Part shown: positions 56,418 to 64,000 of the stretch, one piece after another
Layout of the letters: each line of letters begins with the position of its first letter
Position numbering within the stretch: position 1 is the stretch's first letter
From: Streptomyces sp. DT2A-34
Lineage (GTDB): Bacteria > Actinomycetota > Actinomycetes > Streptomycetales > Streptomycetaceae
Reading direction: 5' to 3'
Assembly (NCBI RefSeq): GCF_030499515.1
Contig: NZ_JASTWJ010000001.1
Location: 4,072,001 to 4,136,000 of the forward strand
DNA: 64,000 nt
The notes under the pieces: generated by a model
Databases searched by the model: none
What the model was told of the DNA's origin: nothing
The model's input: the letters and a program-made list of their open reading frames with translations, nothing else
Made by a program: the position numbers and the translations under genes

Positions 56418-57746
56418 GTGGCCGCGCCACTGCAGCTGACTCGAATGCACCGCGTTCTCATCGGTGTGGTCGTGTTCGGCGCCGTGATCATCGCCGGCAT
56501 CGGCTTCGCCGGTTCCTACGCGGCCGTCCGCGAGCTGGCCATCCAGAAGGGCTTCGGGAACTTCAGCTATGTCTTCCCGATCGGCATCGACGCGGGCATC
56601 TGTGTGCTGCTCGCCCTCGACCTTCTCCTGACGTGGATCCGTATCCCGTTCCCGCTGCTGCGTCAGACGGCCTGGCTGCTGACGGCGGCGACGATCGCCT
56701 TCAACGGTGCGGCGGCCTGGCCGGACCCGCTGGGCGTCGGCATGCACGGCGTGATCCCGATCCTGTTCGTGGTGTCGGTGGAGGCGGCCCGGCACGCGAT
56801 CGGCCGTATAGCGGACATCACGGCCGACAAGCACATGGAGGGCGTACGCCTCACCCGCTGGCTGCTCTCCCCGGTGCCGACGTTCCTGCTGTGGCGCCGT
56901 ATGAAGCTGTGGGAGCTCCGCTCGTACGAGCAGGTCATCAAGCTGGAGCAGGAGCGGCTGGTCTACCAGGCGCGCCTGCGTTCCCGCTTCGGCCGGGCAT
57001 GGCGGCGGAAGGCGCCGGTGGAGTCGCTGATGCCGCTGCGCCTGGCGCGGTACGGGGTCCCGCTGGCGGAGACGGCTCCGGCGGGGCTGGCGGCGGCGGG
57101 CATCGAGCCGGCATTGCTGCCGCCGGCGCCGAAGCAGGCGCTGGACGCGGCGCCTGTGCCGGACGTGGCGCCGGCGCCGGAGACGGTCCCGGCTGCGGGC
57201 GGTCGTGCCGCTGTGGCGGCGCCCGTGCCGCAGCAGGCGGCACCTCCCGGCGAGGAGCGCCCGGAGCTGGTCGCCACGCCCGGCCCGGAGCAGCCGGAGT
57301 ACGTGCAGGACTGGTTCAACACGCCCCGCAACGTGGAGTACCAGGGCGGCTACGACCCGGCGTACAACCCTCAGGAACAGTACGAGCAGTGGTACGAGGA
57401 GCAGCTCCAGGCCGAGCAGTACCAGGAGCAGTTCCAGGAGGAGCCTCCCGTCCCGGAGCCCTCTCCGGAGGACACCGGCACCTTCCCGATCCCGGTGAGC
57501 CGGGGCCGCACCCGCCAGCTCGGTGAGGGCGGCGGCACGCCGGAACCGGCGGATCCGACCGAGGAGGACTACTACCAGGTCTTCAAGAAGTCGATAGGCG
57601 GCACCGGTTACCCGACCCCGCGCGAGTTCAGCGAGAACGTCGAGGCGGAGTTCGGCACCGCGCTTCTGCCGGACGAGGCCAAGCGCATGGTCACCCGGTT
57701 CACGAACCTCTACAACGCGGAGCTGGAAGAGAACCACATCGCCTGA
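56418..57746 (+). CDS. DUF2637 membrane protein (Spd-like)
   Basis: A 442-residue protein. Four membrane helices lie in the first 130 residues (VLIGVVVFGAVIIAGIGFAG, DAGICVLLALDLLLTWIRI, TAWLLTAATIAFNGAAAW, HGVIPILFVVSVEAARHAI), the DUF2637 domain. A charged helix and a long Pro/Glu/Gln-rich region follow. The C-terminal YYQVFKKSIGGTGYPTPREF and ALLPDEAKRMVTRF form a small domain found in plasmid-spread-type proteins. GTG 56418 has GGGGAGGGGAG upstream. The DUF2637 domain is shared with SpdB/TraB-associated plasmid proteins, but no other transfer genes are near. Confidence 0.75.
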   Translation: MAAPLQLTRMHRVLIGVVVFGAVIIAGIGFAGSYAAVRELAIQKGFGNFSYVFPIGIDAGICVLLALDLLLTWIRIPFPLLRQTAWLLTAATIAFNGAAAWPDPLGVGMHGVIPILFVVSVEAARHAIGRIADITADKHMEGVRLTRWLLSPVPTFLLWRRMKLWELRSYEQVIKLEQERLVYQARLRSRFGRAWRRKAPVESLMPLRLARYGVPLAETAPAGLAAAGIEPALLPPAPKQALDAAPVPDVAPAPETVPAAGGRAAVAAPVPQQAAPPGEERPELVATPGPEQPEYVQDWFNTPRNVEYQGGYDPAYNPQEQYEQWYEEQLQAEQYQEQFQEEPPVPEPSPEDTGTFPIPVSRGRTRQLGEGGGTPEPADPTEEDYYQVFKKSIGGTGYPTPREFSENVEAEFGTALLPDEAKRMVTRFTNLYNAELEENHIA

Positions 57747-57756
57747 TGCGCAGCAG

Positions 57757-57784
57757 AAAGGGGCCCTCGCCGGAGGGCCCCTTT
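57757..57784. terminator. hairpin terminator
   Basis: AAAGGGGCCCTC and GAGGGCCCCTTT form a perfect 12-bp stem with a GCCG loop, just after the DUF2637 gene and facing the end of lysS. It can serve both strands. Confidence 0.85.
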
Positions 57785-57818
57785 CCCGTACCGCTTACGC
57801 GTTCACCCGCTTGCTCGC

Positions 57819-59552
57819 TTACTCGCCGAGCAGGCGCCGTACCCGCTCCTGCCCGACCGCGAGCAGCAGCGTGGGCAGCCGCGGCCCCGTGTCCCGCCCG
57901 ACCAGCAGGTGGTAGAGCAGGGCGAAGAACGCCCGCTGGGCGGTCTTGATCTCCGGCGGCAGCTCCTTGGGCGTGGCGTCCGCGGAGAATCCGGCCTGGA
58001 CCTTGGGCACGCCGTACACGAGGTGGGTCAGGCCGTCCAGCGACCAGTGCGACTCCAGGCCGTCGAGGAGCAGCCGCAGCGACTGCTGGGACGCCTCGTC
58101 GAGGGACTTCAGCAGCTCGGCGTCGGGCTCGTCGCGCACGATGGTCCGCTGGTCGGCGGGCACCTGCGTGTTGATCCACGCCTCGGCCTTGTCGTACCGG
58201 GGGCGGGCCTCGTCCAGTGCGCCCAGCGGGTTCTCCGGGTCGAGCTCGGAGAGGATGCGCAGCGCCTGGTCCTGGTGTCCGGCGGTGATGTCGGCGACGG
58301 AGGCGAGCGTCCGGTACGGCAGCGGACGCGCCGTGCGCGGCAGCTCACCGCCCGCCGTACGCACCGCACGCGAGTGGGCGGCGACGTCAGCCGGCAGAGC
58401 CGACCCGTCGGCGACCTTCGCGTCCAGCTTGTCCCACTCGTCGTAGAGCCGCTGGATCTCCTGGTCGAAGGCGATCTTGAAGGACTGGTTGGGCCGGCGC
58501 CGGGCGTAGAGCCAGCGCAGGAGCTGCGGCTCCATGATCTTCAGCGCGTCGGCGGGAGTGGGCACCCCACCCCGCGAGGACGACATCTTCGCCATCCCGG
58601 AGATCCCGACGAAGGCGTACATGGGCCCGATGGGCTGCTTGCCGCCGAAGATCCCGACGATCTGGCCGCCGACCTGGAAGCTCGACCCCGGCGACGAGTG
58701 GTCGACGCCGCTGGGCTCGAAGATCACGCCCTCGTACGCCCACCGCATGGGCCAGTCGACCTTCCAGACCAGCTTGCCGCGGTTGAACTCGCCCAGCCGG
58801 ACCGTCTCGGAGAAGCCGCACTCGTTGCAGGTGTACGACAGCTCGGTGGTGTCGTCGATGTATGAGGTGACGGTGGTGAGGTCCTTCTCGCAGTTGCCGC
58901 AGTAGGGCTTGTACGGGAAGTACCCGGCGGAGCCGGAGCTGCCGTCGTCCTCGCCGGCCGCCCCCGACCCCTCGGCGGCCTCCAGCTCGGCCTCGTCGAC
59001 GGGCTTCTGCGACTTCTTGGCGCCGCCCTTGGGCTTGGTGCGGTACTGGGCGAGGACGGCGTCGATGTCGCCGCGGTGCTTCATGGCGTGCAGGATCTGC
59101 TCGCGGTACACGCCGGAGGTGTACTGCGCGGTCTGGCTGATCCCGTCGAACTCCACGCCCAGCTCGGCGAGCGCCTCGATCATCGCCGCCTTGAAGTGCT
59201 CGGCCCAGTTCGGGTACGCCGAACCCTTCGGCGCCGGGACGGAGGTCAGCGGCTTGCCGATGTGCTGGGCCCACGACTCGTCGACCCCGGCGATCCCGGC
59301 CGGCACCTTGCGGTAGCGGTCGTAGTCGTCCCAGGAGATCAGGTGCCGGACCTGGTGTCCGCGCCGCCGGATCTCGTCGGCGACGAGGTGGGGGGTCATG
59401 ACCTCGCGCAGGTTGCCGAGGTGGATGGGGCCTGAGGGGGAGAGTCCGGACGCGACGACGACCGGTTTGCCCGGGGCCCGACGCTCCGACTCCTCGATGA
59501 CCTCATCCGCGAAACGGGAGACCCAGTCGGTGGTCTCGGTGCTCTGAGCCAC
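57819..59552 (-). CDS. lysS: lysyl-tRNA synthetase, class I (archaeal type)
   Basis: A 577-residue class I LysRS. The HIGH motif is [13 protein letters not shown] (HLGN at 44-47) and the KMSKS motif is AKMSSSRGG. The zinc-type knob shows [14 protein letters not shown] and [10 protein letters not shown]. This form is found in archaea and some actinobacteria, while most bacteria use the class II enzyme. The start is GTG 59552, with AAGGA about ten bases upstream; GTG 59561 is nine bases earlier. An insert at about 215-240 ([20 protein letters not shown]) is acidic and low complexity. Divergent from argS. Confidence 0.93.
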   Translation of the reverse strand: MAQSTETTDWVSRFADEVIEESERRAPGKPVVVASGLSPSGPIHLGNLREVMTPHLVADEIRRRGHQVRHLISWDDYDRYRKVPAGIAGVDESWAQHIGKPLTSVPAPKGSAYPNWAEHFKAAMIEALAELGVEFDGISQTAQYTSGVYREQILHAMKHRGDIDAVLAQYRTKPKGGAKKSQKPVDEAELEAAEGSGAAGEDDGSSGSAGYFPYKPYCGNCEKDLTTVTSYIDDTTELSYTCNECGFSETVRLGEFNRGKLVWKVDWPMRWAYEGVIFEPSGVDHSSPGSSFQVGGQIVGIFGGKQPIGPMYAFVGISGMAKMSSSRGGVPTPADALKIMEPQLLRWLYARRRPNQSFKIAFDQEIQRLYDEWDKLDAKVADGSALPADVAAHSRAVRTAGGELPRTARPLPYRTLASVADITAGHQDQALRILSELDPENPLGALDEARPRYDKAEAWINTQVPADQRTIVRDEPDAELLKSLDEASQQSLRLLLDGLESHWSLDGLTHLVYGVPKVQAGFSADATPKELPPEIKTAQRAFFALLYHLLVGRDTGPRLPTLLLAVGQERVRRLLGE

Positions 59553-59750
59553 GATCGGCACGTCCTTCTTTCTCCAGGGCAGCCGTACGGTCAACGGCTG
59601 GCGCCTACATTCTCCCAGCTCGGGCGGCAACGACGAAAACGCCTCTTCAGAGCCGCGCAGTCGGCCATGAGCCAGAAAACCCCTTTGCTGCCCCGTGGGA
59701 TACTGACCGGGACTCTCACACCAGCCCCGACCAGAACGGCACCCATACCC

Positions 59751-61508
59751 ATGGCCCCGGTCACGTCCATCACCGCCAACGTCGCCCAGCACCTCTCCGA
59801 CGCCCTCACGGAAGCCCTTCCGGAGACCGTCGGCGACCCTCTGCTGCGACGTAGCGACAGGGCCGACTACCAGGCGAACGGCATCCTCGCCCTCGCCAAG
59901 AAGGCCAAGGCCAACCCCCGGGAGCTGGCCACCCAGGTCGTCGAGAAGATCACCGCCCCCGACCTGTTCAAGGACGTCGAAGTCTCCGGCCCCGGCTTCC
60001 TCAACATCACCGTCACCGACAAGGCGATCACCGAGACGCTCGCGGCGCGCGCGGCGGACGGCGACCGTCTCGGCGTCCCCCTCAAGGACAACCCCGGCAT
60101 CACCATCGTCGACTACGCCCAGCCCAACGTGGCGAAGGAGATGCACGTCGGCCACCTCCGCTCGGCGGTCATCGGCGACGCCCTGCGCGGCATGCTCGAC
60201 TTCACCGGCGAGAAGACGATCGGCCGGCACCACATCGGCGACTGGGGCACCCAGTTCGGCATGCTCATCCAGTACCTGTTCGAGCACCCCGGCGAGCTGG
60301 CCCCGCCGGAGGACGTCGACGGCGAGCAGGCCATGTCGAACCTCAACCGGGTGTACAAGGCGTCGCGTGCCGTCTTCGACTCGGACGAGGAGTTCAAGGA
60401 GCGGGCCCGCAAGCGGGTCGTCGCCCTGCAGTCCGGCGACAAGGAGACCCTCGAACTGTGGCAGCAGTTCGTGGACGAGTCGAAGGTCTACTTCTACTCG
60501 GTCTTCGAGAAGCTGGACATGGAGATCCGCGACGAGGAGATCGTCGGCGAGTCCGCGTACAACGAGGGCATGCCCGAGACCGCCCGCCTCCTGGAGGAGA
60601 TGGGCGTCGCGGTGCGGTCCGAGGGCGCGCTCGTGGTGTTCTTCGACGAGATCCGCGGCAAGGACGACCAGCCGGTCCCGCTGATCGTGCAGAAGGCCGA
60701 CGGCGGCTTCGGCTACGCGGCCTCCGACCTGACCGCGATCCGCGACCGCGTCTTCGACCTGCACGCGACGACGCTGCTGTACGTCGTGGACGTACGCCAG
60801 TCGCTGCACTTCAAGATGGTCTTCGAGACGGCCCGCCGGGCCGGCTGGCTGACCGAGCACGTCACCGCGCACAACATGGGCTACGGCACGGTGCTGGGCG
60901 CGGACGGCAAGCCGTTCAAGACGCGTGAGGGCGAGACCGTACGGCTTGAGGACCTGCTGGACGAGGCGGTGCAGCGGGCCGCCGAGGTCGTACGGGAGAA
61001 GGCGCAGGACCTCACGGAGGACGAGATCCAGGAGCGGGCCGCGCAGGTCGGCATCGGTGCCGTGAAGTACGCGGACCTGTCGACGTCGCCGAACCGGGAC
61101 TACAAGTTCGACCTGGACCAGATGGTGTCCCTGAACGGCGACACGTCCGTGTACCTGCAGTACGCGTACGCCCGGATCCAGTCGATCCTGCGCAAGGCGG
61201 GCGAGACGAAGCCGGGCGCGCACCCGGAGCTCGAACTCGCCCCGGCGGAGCGGGCGCTGGGTCTGCACCTGGACGCGTTCGGCGACACGGTCTTCGAGGC
61301 GGCCGCGGAGTACGCCCCGCACAAACTGGCCGCGTACCTGTACCAGTTGGCGTCGCTGTTCACGTCGTTCTACGACAAGTGCCCGGTGATCAAGCCGGCG
61401 CCGCCGAAGGACGTTGCGGAGAACCGTCTGTTCCTGTGCGACCTGACGGCCCGCACCCTCCACCAGGGCATGGCCCTGCTGGGCATCCGGACGCCCGAGC
61501 GGCTCTGA
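59751..61508 (+). CDS. argS: arginyl-tRNA synthetase
   Basis: A 585-residue ArgRS. The N-terminal Add1 domain covers 1-115, the HIGH motif is [13 protein letters not shown] (HVGH at 132-135), and the C-terminal DALR anticodon-binding domain includes [19 protein letters not shown] and ends [10 protein letters not shown]. The KMSKS region is [15 protein letters not shown], the relaxed form usual in ArgRS. ATG 59751 lacks a clear ribosome site; TTG/ATG options upstream add residues not in the family. The 198-bp gap to lysS holds both promoters. Confidence 0.93.
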   Translation: MAPVTSITANVAQHLSDALTEALPETVGDPLLRRSDRADYQANGILALAKKAKANPRELATQVVEKITAPDLFKDVEVSGPGFLNITVTDKAITETLAARAADGDRLGVPLKDNPGITIVDYAQPNVAKEMHVGHLRSAVIGDALRGMLDFTGEKTIGRHHIGDWGTQFGMLIQYLFEHPGELAPPEDVDGEQAMSNLNRVYKASRAVFDSDEEFKERARKRVVALQSGDKETLELWQQFVDESKVYFYSVFEKLDMEIRDEEIVGESAYNEGMPETARLLEEMGVAVRSEGALVVFFDEIRGKDDQPVPLIVQKADGGFGYAASDLTAIRDRVFDLHATTLLYVVDVRQSLHFKMVFETARRAGWLTEHVTAHNMGYGTVLGADGKPFKTREGETVRLEDLLDEAVQRAAEVVREKAQDLTEDEIQERAAQVGIGAVKYADLSTSPNRDYKFDLDQMVSLNGDTSVYLQYAYARIQSILRKAGETKPGAHPELELAPAERALGLHLDAFGDTVFEAAAEYAPHKLAAYLYQLASLFTSFYDKCPVIKPAPPKDVAENRLFLCDLTARTLHQGMALLGIRTPERL

Positions 61509-61528
61509 CCCGCCCCGAAGAACGAGCA

Positions 61529-61569
61529 CCGCGGCCCATCCTCTCCCCCGCAGGGAGGACGGGCCGCGG
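61529..61569. terminator. hairpin terminator after argS
   Basis: CCGCGGCCC and GGGCCGCGG pair fully, extended by TCCTC/GAGGA with one mismatch. It lies between the converging argS and peptidoglycan-binding genes. Confidence 0.8.
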
Positions 61570-61593
61570 CGTGTGTGCGGTCGTCAGGCTCGG

Positions 61594-62046
61594 TCAGCAG
61601 TTCTTGTTGAAGTCCCAGAACGCGCGCTTGGTCTGCGGTCCGGCGATCCCGTCGTCGTCACCGGCGTTGTAACCCCAGGCGTTCAGGTAGCGCTGCAGCG
61701 CCCCGATCGTCTTGGGGCCGACCTTTCCGTCCTCCTGGCCGGCGTTGTAGCCCTCGTCGTTGAACATCTTCTGCGCGGCCCGCCAGCTGTTGGTGCCCAG
61801 CTGCCCGTCGATCGTGCCGGGGTTGTAACCCCGCACGTGCAGCCAGCACTGCCAGTTCTCGGCCCGCTCCTTGTTCAGGCCGAGGTTGTTGACGGCAAGG
61901 ACGGAGACGTCCTGGGTGCTCACCGCGGGCTTGGCGGCCCGCTGGGGCGCCGCGAAGCTGGTGCCCGCGGCCGCCACCGTTCCGGCGGCGAGCCCGACGA
62001 CGGCGGTGAGGCTGACGACTGTCCTCGTCAACGCGTTCGATCGCAT
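61594..62046 (-). CDS. secreted peptidoglycan-binding protein
   Basis: A 150-residue exported protein. The signal peptide ends near SFAAPQ (about residue 33). Two PG_binding_1-type motifs follow: WQCWLHVRGYNPGTIDGQLG and LQRYLNAWGYNAGDDDGIAG, with a third, degenerate, in between (FNDEGYNAGQEDGKVGPKT). No enzymatic domain is present, so it may act as a wall-bound or ligand-binding protein. A perfect 8-bp hairpin (GGCGGCAC/GTGCCGCC, 62068-62088) lies in the leader, 22 bp from the ATG. Confidence 0.82.
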   Translation of the reverse strand: MRSNALTRTVVSLTAVVGLAAGTVAAAGTSFAAPQRAAKPAVSTQDVSVLAVNNLGLNKERAENWQCWLHVRGYNPGTIDGQLGTNSWRAAQKMFNDEGYNAGQEDGKVGPKTIGALQRYLNAWGYNAGDDDGIAGPQTKRAFWDFNKNC

Positions 62047-62362
62047 GCTTCCCCCTCGGGGTCGTGGGGCGGCACCTGACGTGCCGCCGACTGACGACAC
62101 GAGAGTGCGGGGCGGGCTGCGAGGGTTGCCACAGTTGCCGCGTAAGTGACGTCGTCGCGGGACGTTCCGCCCACTGACCTGTAGGAACACCGTCGACCGG
62201 GACGTCACGGCGGGACGCCTGGGGCGGGCGTTGGCCGATTCCGTACCGGTGCGGGAACCGGGTCCCGCTTGAGTCCGTGGATGCTGATGCAGAATGCGAC
62301 GGGGCGCGCGGACCGCCGACCACGGACCGCCGGCCCGGACCGTGAACGCGAGTGGGGGGAAC
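62047..62362. promoter_or_regulatory. divergent intergenic region with leader hairpin
   Basis: These 316 bp separate the secreted peptidoglycan-binding gene from the divergent HTH gene. A perfect stem of GGCGGCAC and GTGCCGCC with a CTGAC loop (62068-62088) lies in the presumed 5' leader of the leftward gene. No gene, tRNA or clear -10/-35 box was identified in the rest. Confidence 0.45.
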
Positions 62363-63163
62363 ATGTCGCGTTGGGCAGTGCTGCCCGCGGAACTGGATCC
62401 GCGCGTGCGGCAGTTGGTGGTGCGACTGCGCCGTCTGAAGGATCACAGCGGGCTGAGCCTGCGGCAGCTTGCCGCGAGGACGGGGTACAGCCCGAAGTCG
62501 TGGGAACGGTATCTGGGCGGCCGGTCGCTGCCGCCCAGGGAAGCCGTCGAGGCACTGGCCCGGATCGGGGGTGAGGATCCGACTCGGTTGCTGGCGCTGC
62601 ACGAGGTGGCCGCGGAGGCGTGGGGGAACGGACGGGTGGACGCGGCCGAAGCGGAGGCGCCCGCAGCGGAAGTGACGACAGCGGAGCCGCAGACCCTGTC
62701 CGCCGAGGCCACCGCGATACGGCCGCCCTGGCGTTCGCTGCGTGTCGCATTGGTCGCGGGGGCCATGGCGCTGGTGCTGGCCGTCGCCACGGCGGTCCTC
62801 CTCGCCGTACGGCTGGGCGGCGGCGAGGCCGAACGGTCGGAGCCCCCCGTCGCCGTGTCCGCCACGTCGGCGTCCGCGTCGGCCACGCGGTCGGCACCCG
62901 CGTACACCTGCCGTGTCGAGCGGATCGACGGCCGCTGGTACGCGGGCCACAGCCGCACCCAGGACGCTGTCCTGGGGAACGGCCACGCGGGTCCGGAGGT
63001 CGCCGAGGCGCAGTGTCTGCTGCGCCGAGCGGGCATCTCGCCGGGCGGTATCGACGGGATCTTCGGTCCGATGACGGAGCGCGCGGTCAAGGAGGCGCAG
63101 AAGCGGGCGGGGCTGGTCGTGGACGGCGTCATCGGACCGCACACCTGGAAGGCCCTACGGTGA
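62363..63163 (+). CDS. membrane-spanning HTH protein with extracellular PG-binding domain
   Basis: A 266-residue protein. Residues 15-75 form a Cro/C1-type HTH (LRRLKDHSGLSLRQLAARTG, YSPKSWERYLGGRSLPPREA). After a linker, one membrane helix lies at about 127-150 (VALVAGAMALVLAVATAVLL). The outer part ends in a PG_binding_1 domain (AQCLLRRAGISPGGIDGIFG, MTERAVKEAQKRAGLVVDGV). The topology suggests a sensor that links cell-wall contact to DNA or to a partner. ATG 62363 follows GGGGGGAAC. It overlaps the next gene (TGATG). Confidence 0.8.
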   Translation: MSRWAVLPAELDPRVRQLVVRLRRLKDHSGLSLRQLAARTGYSPKSWERYLGGRSLPPREAVEALARIGGEDPTRLLALHEVAAEAWGNGRVDAAEAEAPAAEVTTAEPQTLSAEATAIRPPWRSLRVALVAGAMALVLAVATAVLLAVRLGGGEAERSEPPVAVSATSASASATRSAPAYTCRVERIDGRWYAGHSRTQDAVLGNGHAGPEVAEAQCLLRRAGISPGGIDGIFGPMTERAVKEAQKRAGLVVDGVIGPHTWKALR

Positions 63164-64000
63164 TGACGGCGCCGCCGCCGGAACGGGCCCGACTGGCGGC
63201 CGCGTTACGGGAGTTGAAGGAACGCACCGGTCTGAGCCTGGCCGGCCTCGCGGCGAAGACCTCGTTCAGCAAGTCGTCCTGGGACCGCTACCTCAACGGC
63301 CGGACGCTCCCTCCGCGCGACGCGGTGCAGGAGCTGTGCCGTCTCGTCGGAGAACCGGAGGGGCGCTGTCTGGCCCTGTGGGAGATCGTGGAGTCGCAGT
63401 GGAGCGGGCGGGCGAAGGAAGGTCCGCGCTCCCCGGCCCCGGCCCCGATTCCGGCCCCGGCCCCGCCCCCTCTTCCCCCTCCACCTCCGTCACCGCGGGA
63501 GGCCACGCACTCCGGCAGCACCGCCGCCGACAGTGCCGTTCACCGGAGTGCGGCGGCCGTGGCGGTGCTCGTCTCGGTGTGTGCCGTGGTCGTCGGGGGC
63601 GCGGCGGCGGTGGCTCTGCTGTTGCCGCACCCGGGCGGCGAACCTCGTTCGTCGCTGTCCCAGCCCCCCTCGGCGACCGGTCCCGGCTGCCGGGGAGCGG
63701 TCTGTGAGGGCAAGAGCCCGATGCACATGAAGTGCGACACCGCGCCGGCGACCCTGGCCTCGCTCCGCACCGCTTCCGGAGCCTGGATGGAGCTGCGCTA
63801 CAGCGAGGAGTGCGGGACGAGTTGGGCCCGGATGTGGGGGACGCGCGTCGGCGACAGGCTGGAGATGTCGGCGTCCGGTCGTGACGGCGACGACATCGGT
63901 GCCGAAGGTGACGGTGACGTCCACAGCACCGAGGTCCAGAACAAGATCGACGCGGACGCCTACGTCTACACCACCATGACCGCGGCTCACCCCGGCACCG
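63163..64000 (+). CDS. membrane-spanning HTH protein with DUF2690-like domain (partial)
   Basis: The first 279 residues of a protein cut by the window end. The N-terminus is the same HTH type as its neighbour (LKERTGLSLAGLAAKTSFSK, SSWDRYLNGRTLPPRDAVQE). A Pro-Ala run (PAPAPIPAPAPPPLPPPPP) follows, then one membrane helix (AVAVLVSVCAVVVGGAAAVA). The outer domain begins GCRGAVCEGKSPMHMKCDTA, and SGAWMELRYSEECGTSWARM is typical of DUF2690. The ATG overlaps the previous stop, and the two genes are probably paralogues joined to different outer domains. Confidence 0.8.
   Translation, partial: MTAPPPERARLAAALRELKERTGLSLAGLAAKTSFSKSSWDRYLNGRTLPPRDAVQELCRLVGEPEGRCLALWEIVESQWSGRAKEGPRSPAPAPIPAPAPPPLPPPPPSPREATHSGSTAADSAVHRSAAAVAVLVSVCAVVVGGAAAVALLLPHPGGEPRSSLSQPPSATGPGCRGAVCEGKSPMHMKCDTAPATLASLRTASGAWMELRYSEECGTSWARMWGTRVGDRLEMSASGRDGDDIGAEGDGDVHSTEVQNKIDADAYVYTTMTAAHPGT

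Noticed and set aside
56418..57746. Part of an integrative conjugative element because of the DUF2637 domain
   Set aside because: No Tra, Rep, integrase or excisionase gene is nearby, and it sits in a conserved neighbourhood beside lysS and argS.

Overview
The base composition (about 70% G+C, with G/C in almost every third codon position), GTG starts, GGAGG-type ribosome sites and the gene families present point to a Streptomyces chromosome. Typical families include menaquinone genes of the futalosine type, cytochrome c System II, DUF397/DUF5753 regulator modules, DUF2637 and DUF3558 proteins, and an archaeal-type lysyl-tRNA synthetase beside argS. No rRNA, tRNA or CRISPR array was found.

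Layout. 1-3.1 kb: a partial Uma2 gene, the menaquinone pair mqnP-mqnL and a small membrane protein. 3.3-7.1 kb: a nucleobase set (NCS1 permease, cytosine-type deaminase, 2OG-Fe(II)-like oxygenase) with a truncated PucR regulator. 7.1-12.5 kb: a stand-alone condensation-like protein, a large P-loop ATPase and a membrane-anchored periplasmic-binding-like protein, with a duplicated gene junction between the last two. 12.5-14.6 kb: an SRPBCC protein and an ECF sigma factor with its CU044_5270-type partner. 14.6-22.6 kb: the ccsB-resB-ccdA-tlpA cytochrome c operon, a deacetylase-like lipoprotein, a histidine phosphatase and hemL.

23.7-34.8 kb is an accessory island. It holds a 5'-truncated mobC and a relaxase that runs antisense into the next gene, a compact RiPP-like cluster, a regulator, a low-GC fragment of an OLD-type nuclease, an Eis-like acetyltransferase and a recombinase HTH scrap. 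The RiPP-like cluster has a 38-residue peptide followed by a hairpin, then an asparagine-synthetase-like enzyme, a methyltransferase, a YdcF-like protein and a flavoprotein. Three overlapping small genes lie upstream and a divergent XRE regulator lies beyond them. It has the logic of a lasso-like pathway but no B1/B2 maturation proteins, and is the best candidate for an undescribed system.

34.8-41.4 kb: molybdate regulator and modABC with minisatellites, a TetR remnant, a CGNR protein, and an ATPase/XRE/DUF397 regulatory module. 41.4-44.0 kb: a two-helix membrane protein overlapping an NB-ARC-TPR (NLR-like) gene. The two proteins share a GSNAAG-type motif, which looks like a sensor-effector pair. 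44-57.7 kb: an M20 peptidase, an MprAB-like two-component system, a luciferase-like gene broken by an IS200/IS605-like relic, several small enzymes and regulators, RtcB, two lipoproteins and a DUF2637 protein. 57.8-64 kb: lysS and argS (divergent), a secreted peptidoglycan-binding protein, and two membrane-spanning HTH proteins, the last cut off by the window end.
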